A stretch of DNA of 64,000 nt, taken from assembly GCF_000764535.1 (NCBI RefSeq), contig NZ_CP009571.1:1116001-1180000 (forward strand), given 5' to 3'. How positions within the stretch are numbered: the first letter of the stretch is position 1; each line of letters begins with the position of its first letter. Position numbers and translations under genes: made by a program. Shown here piece after piece: positions 25,984 through 36,411 of this stretch. The stretch comes from Sphingomonas taxi. GTDB taxonomy: Bacteria; Pseudomonadota; Alphaproteobacteria; Sphingomonadales; Sphingomonadaceae. The notes beneath the pieces are model-generated. The model made no database searches and was not told where the DNA came from. It saw only the letters and a list, made by a program, of their open reading frames with translations.

Positions 25984-27675
25984 TCAGCCGGCATCGGCGA
26001 ACAGCGCTTTCAGCTCCTTCTTCAGGATCTTGCCATTGGCGTTGCGCGGCAGCGGCGTGGCCATGAAACGGATCGCGACCGGGACCTTGAACCCGGCCAG
26101 CCGGGCGCGGACGAAGGCCTGCAACTCGGCCTCGTCCGCGGTGCAGCCGGGGCAGAGATGGACCACCGCCGCCGGCTCCTCGCCGAGCGTCCGGTGCGGA
26201 ATGCCGACCAAGGCCGCGTCGGTGACCGCGGGGTGGGCGTAGAGGACGTTCTCGACCTCGATCGAATAGATGTTCTCGCCGCCGCGGATGACGATGTCCT
26301 TGGCGCGGTCGGCGATGAACAGGAACCCTTCGGCATCGATTCGCGCCAGATCGCCGGTACGCACCCAGCCGTCGACGAAGGTCGCCGCGGTCGCCTCCGG
26401 CTTGTTCCAATAGCCTTTGGCGATCATCGGCCCGCGCGCCCACAATTCGCCGATCGTATCGGGCGGCAGCACGGTGACGCCATCCTCGCCGCGCACCTCG
26501 ATGTCCGCCGCCGCGACCGCCGCGCCGGCGCTGTCGGGACGGTTGAGATAATCCTCGCCGCCATGCTGCGTCACCGTCGCGGTCGTCTCGGTCATTCCCC
26601 AGCCGTTGCCGGGCAGCGCGCCGAATTCCTCGTAGATGCGCCGGACCAGCTCGGGCGCGGAGGGCGCGCCGCCATAAGCGATCGAATCGAGCGACGAGAG
26701 GTCGTAGCGGTCGCGATCGGGGTGTTCGAGCAGCTGCCAGGCGATGGTCGGCACGCCGCCCGTCAGGTTGACCCGCTCGCGCGCGATGATCTCCAGCGCA
26801 CGCGTCGCATCCCATTTGCGCATGAAGACCAACGTCGATCCGGTCGCCACCGACCCCATCATCCCCGCCGAACAGGCGGTGACGTGGAACAGCGGGATGA
26901 CGGTGAGCGCGACGCGCGGCGTCGGATCGGGCGGCGCCTCGCCGCGGCGCAGATAGGCACGCGCGGCGGTAAAGCCGCTCGACAGGATGTTGCTGGTCAG
27001 GTTGCGGTGCGTGCCCAACGCCCCCTTGGGCGCACCGGTGGTGCCGCTGGTGTAGAAGATCGTCGCGTCATCCTCGGGGGCCAGCGCCGCCGCAGGGAGC
27101 GCCGCATCGGGCAAGGACGGCCAGTCTCCCGGCGTCCCGATGACCGATTCGAGCCGCGTCGCGCCGGTGACATCCGCGGCGGCGCGGGCGACGAGGACGT
27201 GTGCGAGATCGGGCAAGCCGGCATAGAAAGGCGCCAGCCGGTCGTGGCGCTCGGCATCGGCGATCAGCGCCGTCGCGCCCGAGTCGCGCAGGCCGTAATC
27301 CAGCTCCGCTCCGGTCCACCAGGCGTTGAGCGGGACGACGATCGCGCCGATCGAAACCGCGGCGAAGAAGGCGACCGGCCATTCGGGCAGGTTGCGCATC
27401 GCCAACGCGACGCGGTCGCCCTTGCCCACCCCGCGCGCGACCAGATCGGCGGCGAGCGCGGCGACGGCGCGATGATGCGCGTCGTACGTCACCCGCTCGT
27501 CCTCGAAGACGACGAACAGCCGGTCGCCGTGCGCGCGACTCGCCGAAACCAGATCGCGCAGCGTCGGCGGCGCGTTCTTCCAGACGCGGGTCGCGACGCC
27601 CTGGAGGACGATCGTCTCCATCTCGAACTTCGCGCCCGGCGCGGTCAGCAGCGCATGCGCCTGCGCGATGGACAT
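25984..27675 (-). CDS. AMP-dependent acyl-CoA synthetase / ligase
   Basis: Activates a carboxylic acid as acyl-AMP and then acyl-CoA (ANL superfamily). About 563 aa from the ATG at 27675; an in-frame TTG at 27720 would add 15 residues. The P-loop-like motif FYTSGTTGAPKGA, GNGWGMTETTATV, RTGDLARIDAEGFLFIADR and the C-terminal Lys of LPRNANGKILKKEL are intact. The neighbourhood of beta-oxidation genes suggests a fatty or related acid substrate. A perfect 10-bp inverted repeat lies 54-98 nt upstream. Confidence 0.92.
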   Translation of the reverse strand: MSIAQAHALLTAPGAKFEMETIVLQGVATRVWKNAPPTLRDLVSASRAHGDRLFVVFEDERVTYDAHHRAVAALAADLVARGVGKGDRVALAMRNLPEWPVAFFAAVSIGAIVVPLNAWWTGAELDYGLRDSGATALIADAERHDRLAPFYAGLPDLAHVLVARAAADVTGATRLESVIGTPGDWPSLPDAALPAAALAPEDDATIFYTSGTTGAPKGALGTHRNLTSNILSSGFTAARAYLRRGEAPPDPTPRVALTVIPLFHVTACSAGMMGSVATGSTLVFMRKWDATRALEIIARERVNLTGGVPTIAWQLLEHPDRDRYDLSSLDSIAYGGAPSAPELVRRIYEEFGALPGNGWGMTETTATVTQHGGEDYLNRPDSAGAAVAAADIEVRGEDGVTVLPPDTIGELWARGPMIAKGYWNKPEATAATFVDGWVRTGDLARIDAEGFLFIADRAKDIVIRGGENIYSIEVENVLYAHPAVTDAALVGIPHRTLGEEPAAVVHLCPGCTADEAELQAFVRARLAGFKVPVAIRFMATPLPRNANGKILKKELKALFADAG

Positions 27676-27728
27676 CGCCGGCCATGACGCCGGCAGCGGG
27701 ACAACCGAAGCGCTTGGCAAAACTGCAT

Positions 27729-27773
27729 CCTTTCGTCGGCGAGGCCTGCAGCGACCTGCGTTTCGACGAAAGG
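27729..27773. promoter_or_regulatory. 10-bp inverted repeat in the acyl-CoA synthetase / serine hydrolase divergent region
   Basis: CCTTTCGTCG at 27729-27738 and CGACGAAAGG at 27764-27773 are exact reverse complements with 25 nt between. The centre-to-centre spacing of 35 nt (a little over three helical turns) would suit two protein-binding half-sites or a 5'-leader stem-loop. Located between two diverging genes, so it may act on one or both. Confidence 0.5.
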
Positions 27774-27842
27774 TTACTGTTGATTCCGGCCCCGCTCAAG
27801 GCAATAGAGGACAAAGTTTAGAAATCGGGGTATGGCAACAGG

Positions 27843-29063
27843 ATGACCAATGCGACCGCCTCCGCGACGGGTTTCGATGCCGGCCGCCTCACCGCGATCG
27901 ATGCCTTTCTAAAGGCGCGGTATCTCGACACCGGGCTGCTCCCGCACGCGCAGCTGCTGATCGCGCGCGACGGCGAGATCGTCCATTTCTCGCATCAGGG
28001 TGCGGCGCGCGAGGGCGGCGCGCCGATCGACGACCGGTCGCTGTTCCGCATCGCGTCGATGACCAAGCCGATCACCTCGATCGCGTTCATGATGCTGGTC
28101 GAGGCGGGCAAGGTGGCGGTGGATACGCCCGTCCATCACGTCCTGCCCGCATTCAAGCAGCTCGGCGTCTACAATGGCGGGGGCGCAGGGGTGCCGTTCG
28201 CGACGAAGCCGACCGCGGAGCCGATGCGGATGCTCGACCTGCTGCGGCACACCTCCGGGCTGACCTACAGCTTCCAGAACCGGTCGAACGTCGACGCCGC
28301 CTATCGCGAGGGGCGGATCGAAAGCTGGCACGGCAATCTCGACCTCGACGGCTTCGTCGCCGCATTGGGCAAATTGCCGCTGGAATTCTCGCCCGGTGAG
28401 GGCTGGAACTATTCGGTCGCCACCGACGTGCTTGGCGCGGTCATCGAGCGGGTGTCGGGCCAGACGCTCGACGCCTTCTTCGCGGAGCGGATCTTCGCGC
28501 CGCTCGGCATGGACGACACCTTCTTCCAGGTGCCGGCCGACAAGATCGACCGGCTGACCGATTGCTATACGCTCGGCGAGGCCCGGCAGCGCCAGCTCTA
28601 CGATCGCGGCGAGGCGAGCGCGTGGAGCCGGCGCCCGAAGCTGCTGTCGGGCGGCGGCGGGCTGGTGTCGAGCGCGCTCGATTATCACCGCTTCTGCCGG
28701 ATGTGCGAGAATGGCGGGACGCTGGACGGGGTGCGCATCGTCGGACGCAAGACGCTCGACCTGATGACGATGAACCATCTGCCCGGCGGCAAGGATCTCG
28801 CCAGCCTGTCGCGCTCGTTGTTCAGCGAGACGCAGAATGCCGGCACCGGTTTCGGCCTCGGCTTCGCGGTGACGCAGGACGTTGCGAAGACGATGATCCC
28901 GGGGTCGAAGGGCGAATATTATTGGGGCGGCATGTTCTCGACCGCCTTCTTCATCGACCCCGTCGAGCGGCTGCACATGGTGTTCATGACGCAGTTCAGC
29001 CCGTCGAGCCTCTATCCGATCCGCCGCGAGCTGAAGACGATGATCTACGCCGCGCTCAACTGA
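27843..29063 (+). CDS. Serine hydrolase of the beta-lactamase / esterase (EstB) family
   Basis: 406 aa, no clear signal peptide, so probably cytosolic. The catalytic SxxK motif is S72-M-T-K75, and a Tyr-containing motif follows in GWNYSVATD. Such proteins hydrolyse esters or amides more often than beta-lactams; a lactone, ester or polyester substrate fits the acyl-CoA genes downstream. First gene of a plus-strand run hydrolase, FadJ-like, two acyl-CoA dehydrogenases and TesB. The C-terminal third (FGLGFAVTQDV, YWGGMFSTAFFIDP) is also family-typical. Confidence 0.88.
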   Translation: MTNATASATGFDAGRLTAIDAFLKARYLDTGLLPHAQLLIARDGEIVHFSHQGAAREGGAPIDDRSLFRIASMTKPITSIAFMMLVEAGKVAVDTPVHHVLPAFKQLGVYNGGGAGVPFATKPTAEPMRMLDLLRHTSGLTYSFQNRSNVDAAYREGRIESWHGNLDLDGFVAALGKLPLEFSPGEGWNYSVATDVLGAVIERVSGQTLDAFFAERIFAPLGMDDTFFQVPADKIDRLTDCYTLGEARQRQLYDRGEASAWSRRPKLLSGGGGLVSSALDYHRFCRMCENGGTLDGVRIVGRKTLDLMTMNHLPGGKDLASLSRSLFSETQNAGTGFGLGFAVTQDVAKTMIPGSKGEYYWGGMFSTAFFIDPVERLHMVFMTQFSPSSLYPIRRELKTMIYAALN

Positions 29064-29084
29064 CGATTAGCGAAGGACCGTTCC

Positions 29085-31097
<2,013 letters not shown>

Positions 31098-31101
31098 CAG
31101 T

Positions 31102-31168
31102 CCGTTTGCCCCGAGCCTGTCGAAGGGCAGTGCGACCCACCGTGCTTCGACAGGCTCAGCACAAACGG
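31102..31168. repeat. Intergenic inverted repeat, CTTCGACAGGCTCAG type (copy 2)
   Basis: CCGTTTGCCCCGAGCCTGTC on the left and GACAGGCTCAGCACAAACGG on the right are close reverse complements, enclosing about 28 nt. Lies between the FadJ-like gene and the next acyl-CoA dehydrogenase gene. Confidence 0.85.
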
Positions 31169-31183
31169 CGGAGAGGACATGAC

Positions 31184-32374
31184 ATGACCGACACCGACCT
31201 CGACACCTTCCGCTCGGACACCCGCGCCTGGCTGGCGGAGAATTGCCCGCCTGAGATGCGCGAGCCGGTGCGATCCGACACCGACGTCTGCTGGGGCGGG
31301 CGCAATTTCGCGCCGTCGTCGCCGGCGCAGAAGGACTGGCTCGACCGGACGGCCGCGCGCGGCTGGACCGTCCCCGACTGGCCCAAGGCCTATGGCGGCG
31401 GCGGGCTGTCGGCGGCGCAGACCAAGATCCTGCGCGAGGAGATGGCGGCGATCCGCGCGCGCAATCCGCTCAACTCGTTCGGTATCTCGATGCTCGGGCC
31501 GGCGCTGCTCAAATATGGCACCGAGGAGCAGAAGCTCGAGCATCTGCCCAAGATCGCCCGCGGCGAGATCCGCTGGTGCCAAGGCTATTCCGAACCCAAT
31601 GCCGGCTCCGACCTCGCCGGCCTCGCCGCCAGCGCCGAGGATGCGGGCGATCATTATATCGTCAACGGCCAGAAGGTGTGGACCAGCTATGCCGACAAGG
31701 CCGACTGGATCTTCTGTCTGGTGCGCACCAGCAAGGCATCGAAACAGGGCGGGATCAGCTTCGTGCTGTTCGACATGGCCTCGCCGGGCGTCTCGACCAA
31801 GCCGATCCTGCTGATCAGCGGCTATTCGCCCTTTTGCGAGACCTTCATGGACGATGTGAAGGTCCCCAAGGCGAACCGCATCCACGACGAGAACAAGGGC
31901 TGGGACGTCGCCAAATACCTGCTCGGCCACGAGCGCGAGATGATCTCGGGCATGGGGCTGGCGAGCGGCGGGCGCAATCCGTTGGTCGAGGGGGCGATCG
32001 CGACGATCGGACTGGATCATGACGGGCGGCTCGCCGATCCGGTGCTGCGCACGCAGATCGCGCTGTTCGAGGTGCGCGCCAAGGCGTTCGCGGCGATGTC
32101 CGAACGGTTCATCGACGAGCTGAAGGCGGGACGCGCGCATCCCGCGCAGCCGAGCATGATGAAATATGTCGGCACCGAGCTGAACAAGGATCGCTACGAG
32201 CTGATGATGGCCTCGGGCGGCTCGGATGCGCTCGAATGGGAGAGCGAGCGTTCGCGCACCGGCGCGATGCCGCGCGCGTGGCTGCGCACCAAGGCCAATT
32301 CGATCGAGGGCGGCACGAGCGAGATCCAGCTCAACATCATCGCCAAGCGGATTCTCGAGCTGCCCGGCGCCTAG
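31184..32374 (+). CDS. Acyl-CoA dehydrogenase, catalytic-type subunit
   Basis: FAD-dependent dehydrogenase, 396 aa from the ATG at 31184 preceded by GGCGGAGAGGAC. Family regions: GYSEPNAGSDLAGL (flavin contact), VWTSYADKADWIFC, and the C-terminal NSIEGGTSEIQLNIIAKRIL. Glu375 stands where the catalytic base of medium-chain type enzymes lies, so this subunit should be active. The next gene encodes a shorter homologue lacking that motif, suggesting a two-protein enzyme. Substrate chain unknown. Confidence 0.93.
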   Translation: MTDTDLDTFRSDTRAWLAENCPPEMREPVRSDTDVCWGGRNFAPSSPAQKDWLDRTAARGWTVPDWPKAYGGGGLSAAQTKILREEMAAIRARNPLNSFGISMLGPALLKYGTEEQKLEHLPKIARGEIRWCQGYSEPNAGSDLAGLAASAEDAGDHYIVNGQKVWTSYADKADWIFCLVRTSKASKQGGISFVLFDMASPGVSTKPILLISGYSPFCETFMDDVKVPKANRIHDENKGWDVAKYLLGHEREMISGMGLASGGRNPLVEGAIATIGLDHDGRLADPVLRTQIALFEVRAKAFAAMSERFIDELKAGRAHPAQPSMMKYVGTELNKDRYELMMASGGSDALEWESERSRTGAMPRAWLRTKANSIEGGTSEIQLNIIAKRILELPGA

Positions 32375-32387
32375 ACCGACACACTCC

Positions 32388-32473
32388 GTCACCCCGGACT
32401 TGTTCCGGGGTCCACTTCTCCACCGGCGCTTCGGCATGAGGCACGGTGGACCCCGGAACAAGTCCGGGGTGAC
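32388..32473. repeat. Intergenic inverted repeat, GTCACCCCGG / TTCCGGGGTCC type (copy 2)
   Basis: GTCACCCCGGACTTGTTCCG at the left and its inverted copy ending AAGTCCGGGGTGAC at the right are near-perfect arms of about 28 nt, enclosing about 30 nt. Separates the two acyl-CoA dehydrogenase genes. Confidence 0.9.
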
Positions 32474-32487
32474 GCAGGGATTGATCG

Positions 32488-33612
32488 ATGCCCCTCTACC
32501 TCAACGACGAACAGACGATGCTCCGCGATACCGCGAAGGACTTCATCGCCGAACACGCTCCCGTCGGCCATTTGCGGTCCTTGCGCGACGGCAACGACCC
32601 GACCGGTTTCAGCCGCGACCTGTGGAAGCAGTTCGCCGAAATGGGCCTCAACGGCGTATTGATCCCCGAGGCGCAAGGCGGGCTCGGGCTCGGCCATGTC
32701 GAGGCGGGCGTGGTGCTGGAGGAGATCGGCCGCAACCTGTCCCCCTCCCCCTTCCTCGCCACCGCGGTCGCGGCGGTCGAGGCGCTGAAGGGCTCGGCGC
32801 AGGCGGAGCGCTGGTTTCCCGGCATCGTCGCCGGCGAGACGGTGGCGGCGCTGGCGATCGACGAGGGCGCAAAGCATCGCGACCGGATCGCGATGACCGC
32901 GGAGCGTTCCGGCAACGGCTTCCGCCTGACCGGCGCGAAGCAGTTCGTCACCCATGGCCATGTCGCCGATCTGCTGATCGTCGCGGCGCGCACCGCGGGG
33001 TCTCCCGACGATGCCGAAGGCGTCACGCTGTTCGCCGTACCGAAGGACGCCGCCAACCTCACCGCGACGCCCGAGCGGCTGGCGGATTCGAGCCTCGCCG
33101 CGCGGATCGCGTTCGAGGGCGTCGAGGTCGATGCCGATGCGGTGATCGGCGAGGTCGATGGCGGGTGCGGGCCGCTCGACCGGCTGCTGCGCGCGGGCCG
33201 GACCGGCGCGGCGGCGGAGCTGCTCGGCGTCGGCGGCGGCGCGATGGACATGACCGTCGGCTATCTCAAGGAGCGCAAGCAGTTCGGCGTCGCGATCGGC
33301 AGCTTCCAGGCGCTGCAGCATCGCGCCGCGCATCTCTATGCCGAGATGGAGGTGGCGCGCGCCGCGGTGCTCAAGGCGCAGCAATTGCTCGACACGGGTG
33401 CCGAGGCGGACGCCGCGGTATCGATCGCCAAGGCGATGACCGGCATGGCGACGACGCTCAGCGTGCAGGAGGGCATCCAGATGCACGGCGGCATCGGCAT
33501 GACCGACGAATATGACATCGGCTTCTACATGAAGCGCGCCCGCGTGCTCGCCGAGATGTTCGGCGACATCGGCTTCCATGCCGACCGGCTGGCGAAGGCG
33601 GCAGGCTATTGA
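32488..33612 (+). CDS. Acyl-CoA dehydrogenase-like partner subunit lacking the usual catalytic Glu
   Basis: 374 aa. N-terminal helical domain, middle beta domain (AKQFVTHGHVADLLIVAAR), and C-terminal domain with ERKQFGVAIGSFQALQHRAA and IQMHGGIGMTDEYDIGFYMK. The C-terminal IxEGTSxIQ-type motif that carries the catalytic Glu in most family members is absent; the protein ends KRARVLAEMFGDIGFHADRL. In heteromeric acyl-CoA dehydrogenases of Actinobacteria one subunit has lost this base, and the same reading is offered here as inference. Stop shares a base with the tesB ATG (TGATG). Confidence 0.9.
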   Translation: MPLYLNDEQTMLRDTAKDFIAEHAPVGHLRSLRDGNDPTGFSRDLWKQFAEMGLNGVLIPEAQGGLGLGHVEAGVVLEEIGRNLSPSPFLATAVAAVEALKGSAQAERWFPGIVAGETVAALAIDEGAKHRDRIAMTAERSGNGFRLTGAKQFVTHGHVADLLIVAARTAGSPDDAEGVTLFAVPKDAANLTATPERLADSSLAARIAFEGVEVDADAVIGEVDGGCGPLDRLLRAGRTGAAAELLGVGGGAMDMTVGYLKERKQFGVAIGSFQALQHRAAHLYAEMEVARAAVLKAQQLLDTGAEADAAVSIAKAMTGMATTLSVQEGIQMHGGIGMTDEYDIGFYMKRARVLAEMFGDIGFHADRLAKAAGY

Positions 33613-34490
33613 TGGGCGAGCGCACGCCCGAAGAGCTGGCGGCGATGCTCGTCGCGCTGCTCGACGTCGAGGAGATCGATACCGACCTGTACCGCGGTTC
33701 GCGCCAGCCGGGCGGCCGCGGCCGGGTGTTCGGCGGACAGGTGATCGCGCAGGCGTTGCAGGCGGCGCAGCGCTCGGTCGAGGGCAAGGACGCGCATTCG
33801 CTCCACGCCTATTTCATGCGGCCCGGGGATGAGAATTTCCCGATCATCTATCGCGTGACGCGCGACTTCGACGGTCGCAGCTTCGCGACGCGGCGCGTGG
33901 TGGCGGTGCAGAAGGGTCAGCCGATCCTCAACCTCGCCGCCTCGTTCCAGATGCCCGAGGAAGGCCTGCACCATCAGGACGCGATGCCCGACGTGCCGGG
34001 TCCGGAGACGCTCAAGTCGGAACGCGAATTGCGCCTCGCCATCGCGGATCAGGTGCCGGAGAAGTTTCGCGACTTCTTCACGCGGCGGCAGAATGCGATC
34101 GAGATGCGGCCGCTCTACCCGCGCAGCTGGTTCGCGCCCGAGAAGCGCGCGCCGAACAATGCCGCCTGGTTCCGCACCGCGGCGGGGATCGGCGACGATC
34201 CGGCGGTGCATCGCGCCGCGCTGGCCTATGCGTCCGACATGGCGCTGCTGGCGACGTCGATGATGCCGCATGGCGTCAACTGGCTGATGCCCGAGATGCA
34301 GACCGCCAGCCTCGACCATGCGCTGTGGATCCACGAGCCGTTCCGCGCCGATGCATGGCTGCTCTATACCACCGACAGCCCCTGGGCGGGCCACGCGCGC
34401 GGCATGAACCGCGGCAGCATCTTCACGCAGGACGGGCGACTGGTCGCGACGACGGCGCAGGAAGGGCTGATCCGCCGGCGGACGGTCTAG
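33612..34490 (+). CDS. tesB: Acyl-CoA thioesterase II
   Basis: Hydrolyses acyl-CoA thioesters; double hotdog fold. 292 aa from the ATG at 33612. Family features: RGSRQPGGRGRVFGGQVIAQ, HSLHAYFMRPGD, LASFQ-type strand (NLAASFQMPEEGL), and in the C-terminal half ASLDHALWIHEPFRADAW, with the Asp/Thr/Gln active-site region in ASLDHA. Its TAG stop lies on the palindrome CTAG shared with the stop of the convergent next gene. Likely releases CoA during acyl-CoA overload. Confidence 0.94.
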   Translation: MGERTPEELAAMLVALLDVEEIDTDLYRGSRQPGGRGRVFGGQVIAQALQAAQRSVEGKDAHSLHAYFMRPGDENFPIIYRVTRDFDGRSFATRRVVAVQKGQPILNLAASFQMPEEGLHHQDAMPDVPGPETLKSERELRLAIADQVPEKFRDFFTRRQNAIEMRPLYPRSWFAPEKRAPNNAAWFRTAAGIGDDPAVHRAALAYASDMALLATSMMPHGVNWLMPEMQTASLDHALWIHEPFRADAWLLYTTDSPWAGHARGMNRGSIFTQDGRLVATTAQEGLIRRRTV

Positions 34491-35566
34491 CTCGTGACGG
34501 CCTTTTTGACTGCCGGCATGCGATAGAAAACCCGTTCGATACAGCCGGTATAGCCGTGCGGCGACGGTTTGAACGTGACGTTGCCGATCATCGCTTTGGC
34601 AGCCTCCCCGAATTCGCTCGTCGGCTCGGACGCCAGCATGCGGATGTTGCCGGTCGCGCCCCAGGAGGCGACGTCGAAGGCGATGATCGCCCAGCCTTCG
34701 ATGCTGCGCCGGCTATAGCGCTCGGGGTAGAACAGCGCCGGCTTGCGCTCGAAATCATGCTCCTTGGGACAGGTGGCGTCGGCGGGGCGGACGCTGTCCT
34801 CTTCGGGCGCCGGTGGCGCAGGCAAGGTCGCCGCCCCCTTCCAATAAGGGAAGAAGCAGCCCGTGCGGGCGCCGCGCTCGAAACGCGAGGTCGCGACGGC
34901 ACGCACCGATGCCTGATCCAATGCGGGCGTGCCGCTGCTGGCGGTGATGTGCGGCCTGACCGGCTTGCCGGAGCGATCGAGGTCGTAGCCGACCATCGAC
35001 CAGCTACGGTAACCGGGCTGATCGGGCAGCGCCTTGAAATGCGGGAAGGCGCGGAGCAGCACCTCGGGGACCGGATCGGTGCAGGTCGATCCCGGAGGAC
35101 GCACGCGATCCCACACGGCCCGCGGCGGCGGTTCATTGGGGAACACGCTGTAAGCGACGAGGTCGGCAACCGGCGCGACGGCGATCACATCGGTCCGGGC
35201 GGTGAAGGTCACGGTGCAGCGGCTGCGTTCGCCTCCCGGCGCGAAGCGACTCGCGGCGAACGCCGGCACGACGTCGGCCATGGCGAACTGATAGTCCGGG
35301 TTCACGCGGACGATCGACAAGGGACGGCCGGTCGCATCGATACGGAAATCCAGCGTCACCGGTCGCAACACGGCCGGATATAGCCAGGCGAGCGCATGCT
35401 GCGGGTCGGGTCGGCGGATCATGCGCTCGGCGCGCGGCGTGTCGCCGCTCCCACGACACAGCGCCGGGCTCATCACCCAACTGACGAGCTGTTGTTCGCC
35501 CGGCGGCGCGGGCGGCGGCGGGATGTCGGCGGCCGCCAGGGCGACGACGGTGAGGAGCGCGAGCAT
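34487..35566 (-). CDS. Exported protein with three TonB-C-like repeats
   Basis: 359 aa from the ATG at 35566: signal peptide MLALLTVVALAAADIPPPPAPP. A longer frame to 35626 would overlap the SDR gene. Three similar units follow, each shaped like the C-terminal domain of TonB and ending in a Cys: LDFRIDATGRPLSIVRV ... GERSRCTVTF; MVGYDLDRSGKPVRPHI ... RTGCFFPYW; and AIIAFDVASWGATGNIR ... YTGCIERVF. It lacks the Pro/Lys-rich spacer and membrane anchor of true TonB, so it may be a periplasmic binding protein rather than an energy transducer. Function unknown. Confidence 0.75.
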   Translation of the reverse strand: MLALLTVVALAAADIPPPPAPPGEQQLVSWVMSPALCRGSGDTPRAERMIRRPDPQHALAWLYPAVLRPVTLDFRIDATGRPLSIVRVNPDYQFAMADVVPAFAASRFAPGGERSRCTVTFTARTDVIAVAPVADLVAYSVFPNEPPPRAVWDRVRPPGSTCTDPVPEVLLRAFPHFKALPDQPGYRSWSMVGYDLDRSGKPVRPHITASSGTPALDQASVRAVATSRFERGARTGCFFPYWKGAATLPAPPAPEEDSVRPADATCPKEHDFERKPALFYPERYSRRSIEGWAIIAFDVASWGATGNIRMLASEPTSEFGEAAKAMIGNVTFKPSPHGYTGCIERVFYRMPAVKKAVTS

Positions 35567-35606
35567 GGCGTCATCCTGATCCGCTATGATGACGGCGGCA
35601 AGTCGC

Positions 35607-36407
35607 TCATACCGCGGTCTTGCCATACTCCTGCCGGGTGACGGGATGGCTCGACGACAGGCCGCCGTCGACCGCGATCACCTGACCGTTGACGTAGCTG
35701 GCGTCGTCCGACGCGAGGAACAGCGCGACTTTCGCCAGTTCCTCCGGCTGCGCGCCGCGGCGCAGCGGGTTGAGACGGCCGATCCGATCCTCCTTGCCGA
35801 CGTCGCGGGCATAATCGAACACCGGCTGCGTCATGCCCGTCTCGGTCAGACCGGGACACAGCGCATTGACGCGGACGTTGCTGCCCGAAAGCTGCTGCGC
35901 GGCGACCGCGGCGAGGTTGATGACGCCCGCCTTGGACGCGGAATAGGCGGGCGAGCCCGCGCCCGAGCGGATGCCGGCGACGCTGGCGGTCAGCACGATC
36001 GCGCCGCCGCCACGCTCGGCGATATGCGGCGCGGCATGTTTGATCGCGAGGAACGGTCCGACCAGATTGACGCGCAGCACCTCGGTGATCAGCGCGACAT
36101 CGGTATCGAAGATATTGGCCATGCCGCCCGAGATACCGGCATTGGCGAACATCACGTCGAGCCCGCCGAACGCATCGCGGGCGAGCGCGATCGCGCGGAT
36201 CACGTCGTCCTCGTCGCCAGCGTCGATGCGGATCGCGCGGGCGGTGCCGCCGGCGGCGGCGATCTGCGCGGCGGTCTCGTCGGCGCCCTCGGTGCGATCG
36301 GCGACGACGACGCGGCCGCCCTCGGCGGCGAACAACAGGGCGGCGGCGCGGCCAATGCCGCTTCCCGCGCCGGTGACGACGATCGATCGGTCGGTGAAAC
36401 GGGCCAT
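35607..36407 (-). CDS. Short-chain dehydrogenase/reductase
   Basis: 266 aa, classical SDR. Cofactor motif TGAGSGIGRAA near residue 12, NAGISGG, catalytic Ser in VLTASVAGI and YSASKAG with Tyr and Lys. NAD or NADP choice: the Asp after the second strand (VVVADRTEG) favours NAD. Last gene of a minus-strand group acyl-CoA dehydrogenase, alcohol dehydrogenase, APH-fold kinase, SDR; starts 4 nt after the APH gene's stop. Confidence 0.93.
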   Translation of the reverse strand: MARFTDRSIVVTGAGSGIGRAAALLFAAEGGRVVVADRTEGADETAAQIAAAGGTARAIRIDAGDEDDVIRAIALARDAFGGLDVMFANAGISGGMANIFDTDVALITEVLRVNLVGPFLAIKHAAPHIAERGGGAIVLTASVAGIRSGAGSPAYSASKAGVINLAAVAAQQLSGSNVRVNALCPGLTETGMTQPVFDYARDVGKEDRIGRLNPLRRGAQPEELAKVALFLASDDASYVNGQVIAVDGGLSSSHPVTRQEYGKTAV

Positions 36408-36411
36408 GGCG

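Noticed and set aside
35567..35626. Upstream ATG for the three-repeat exported protein
   Set aside because: It would overlap the SDR gene by 20 nt and bury the signal peptide; the ATG at 35566 gives a clean signal sequence.
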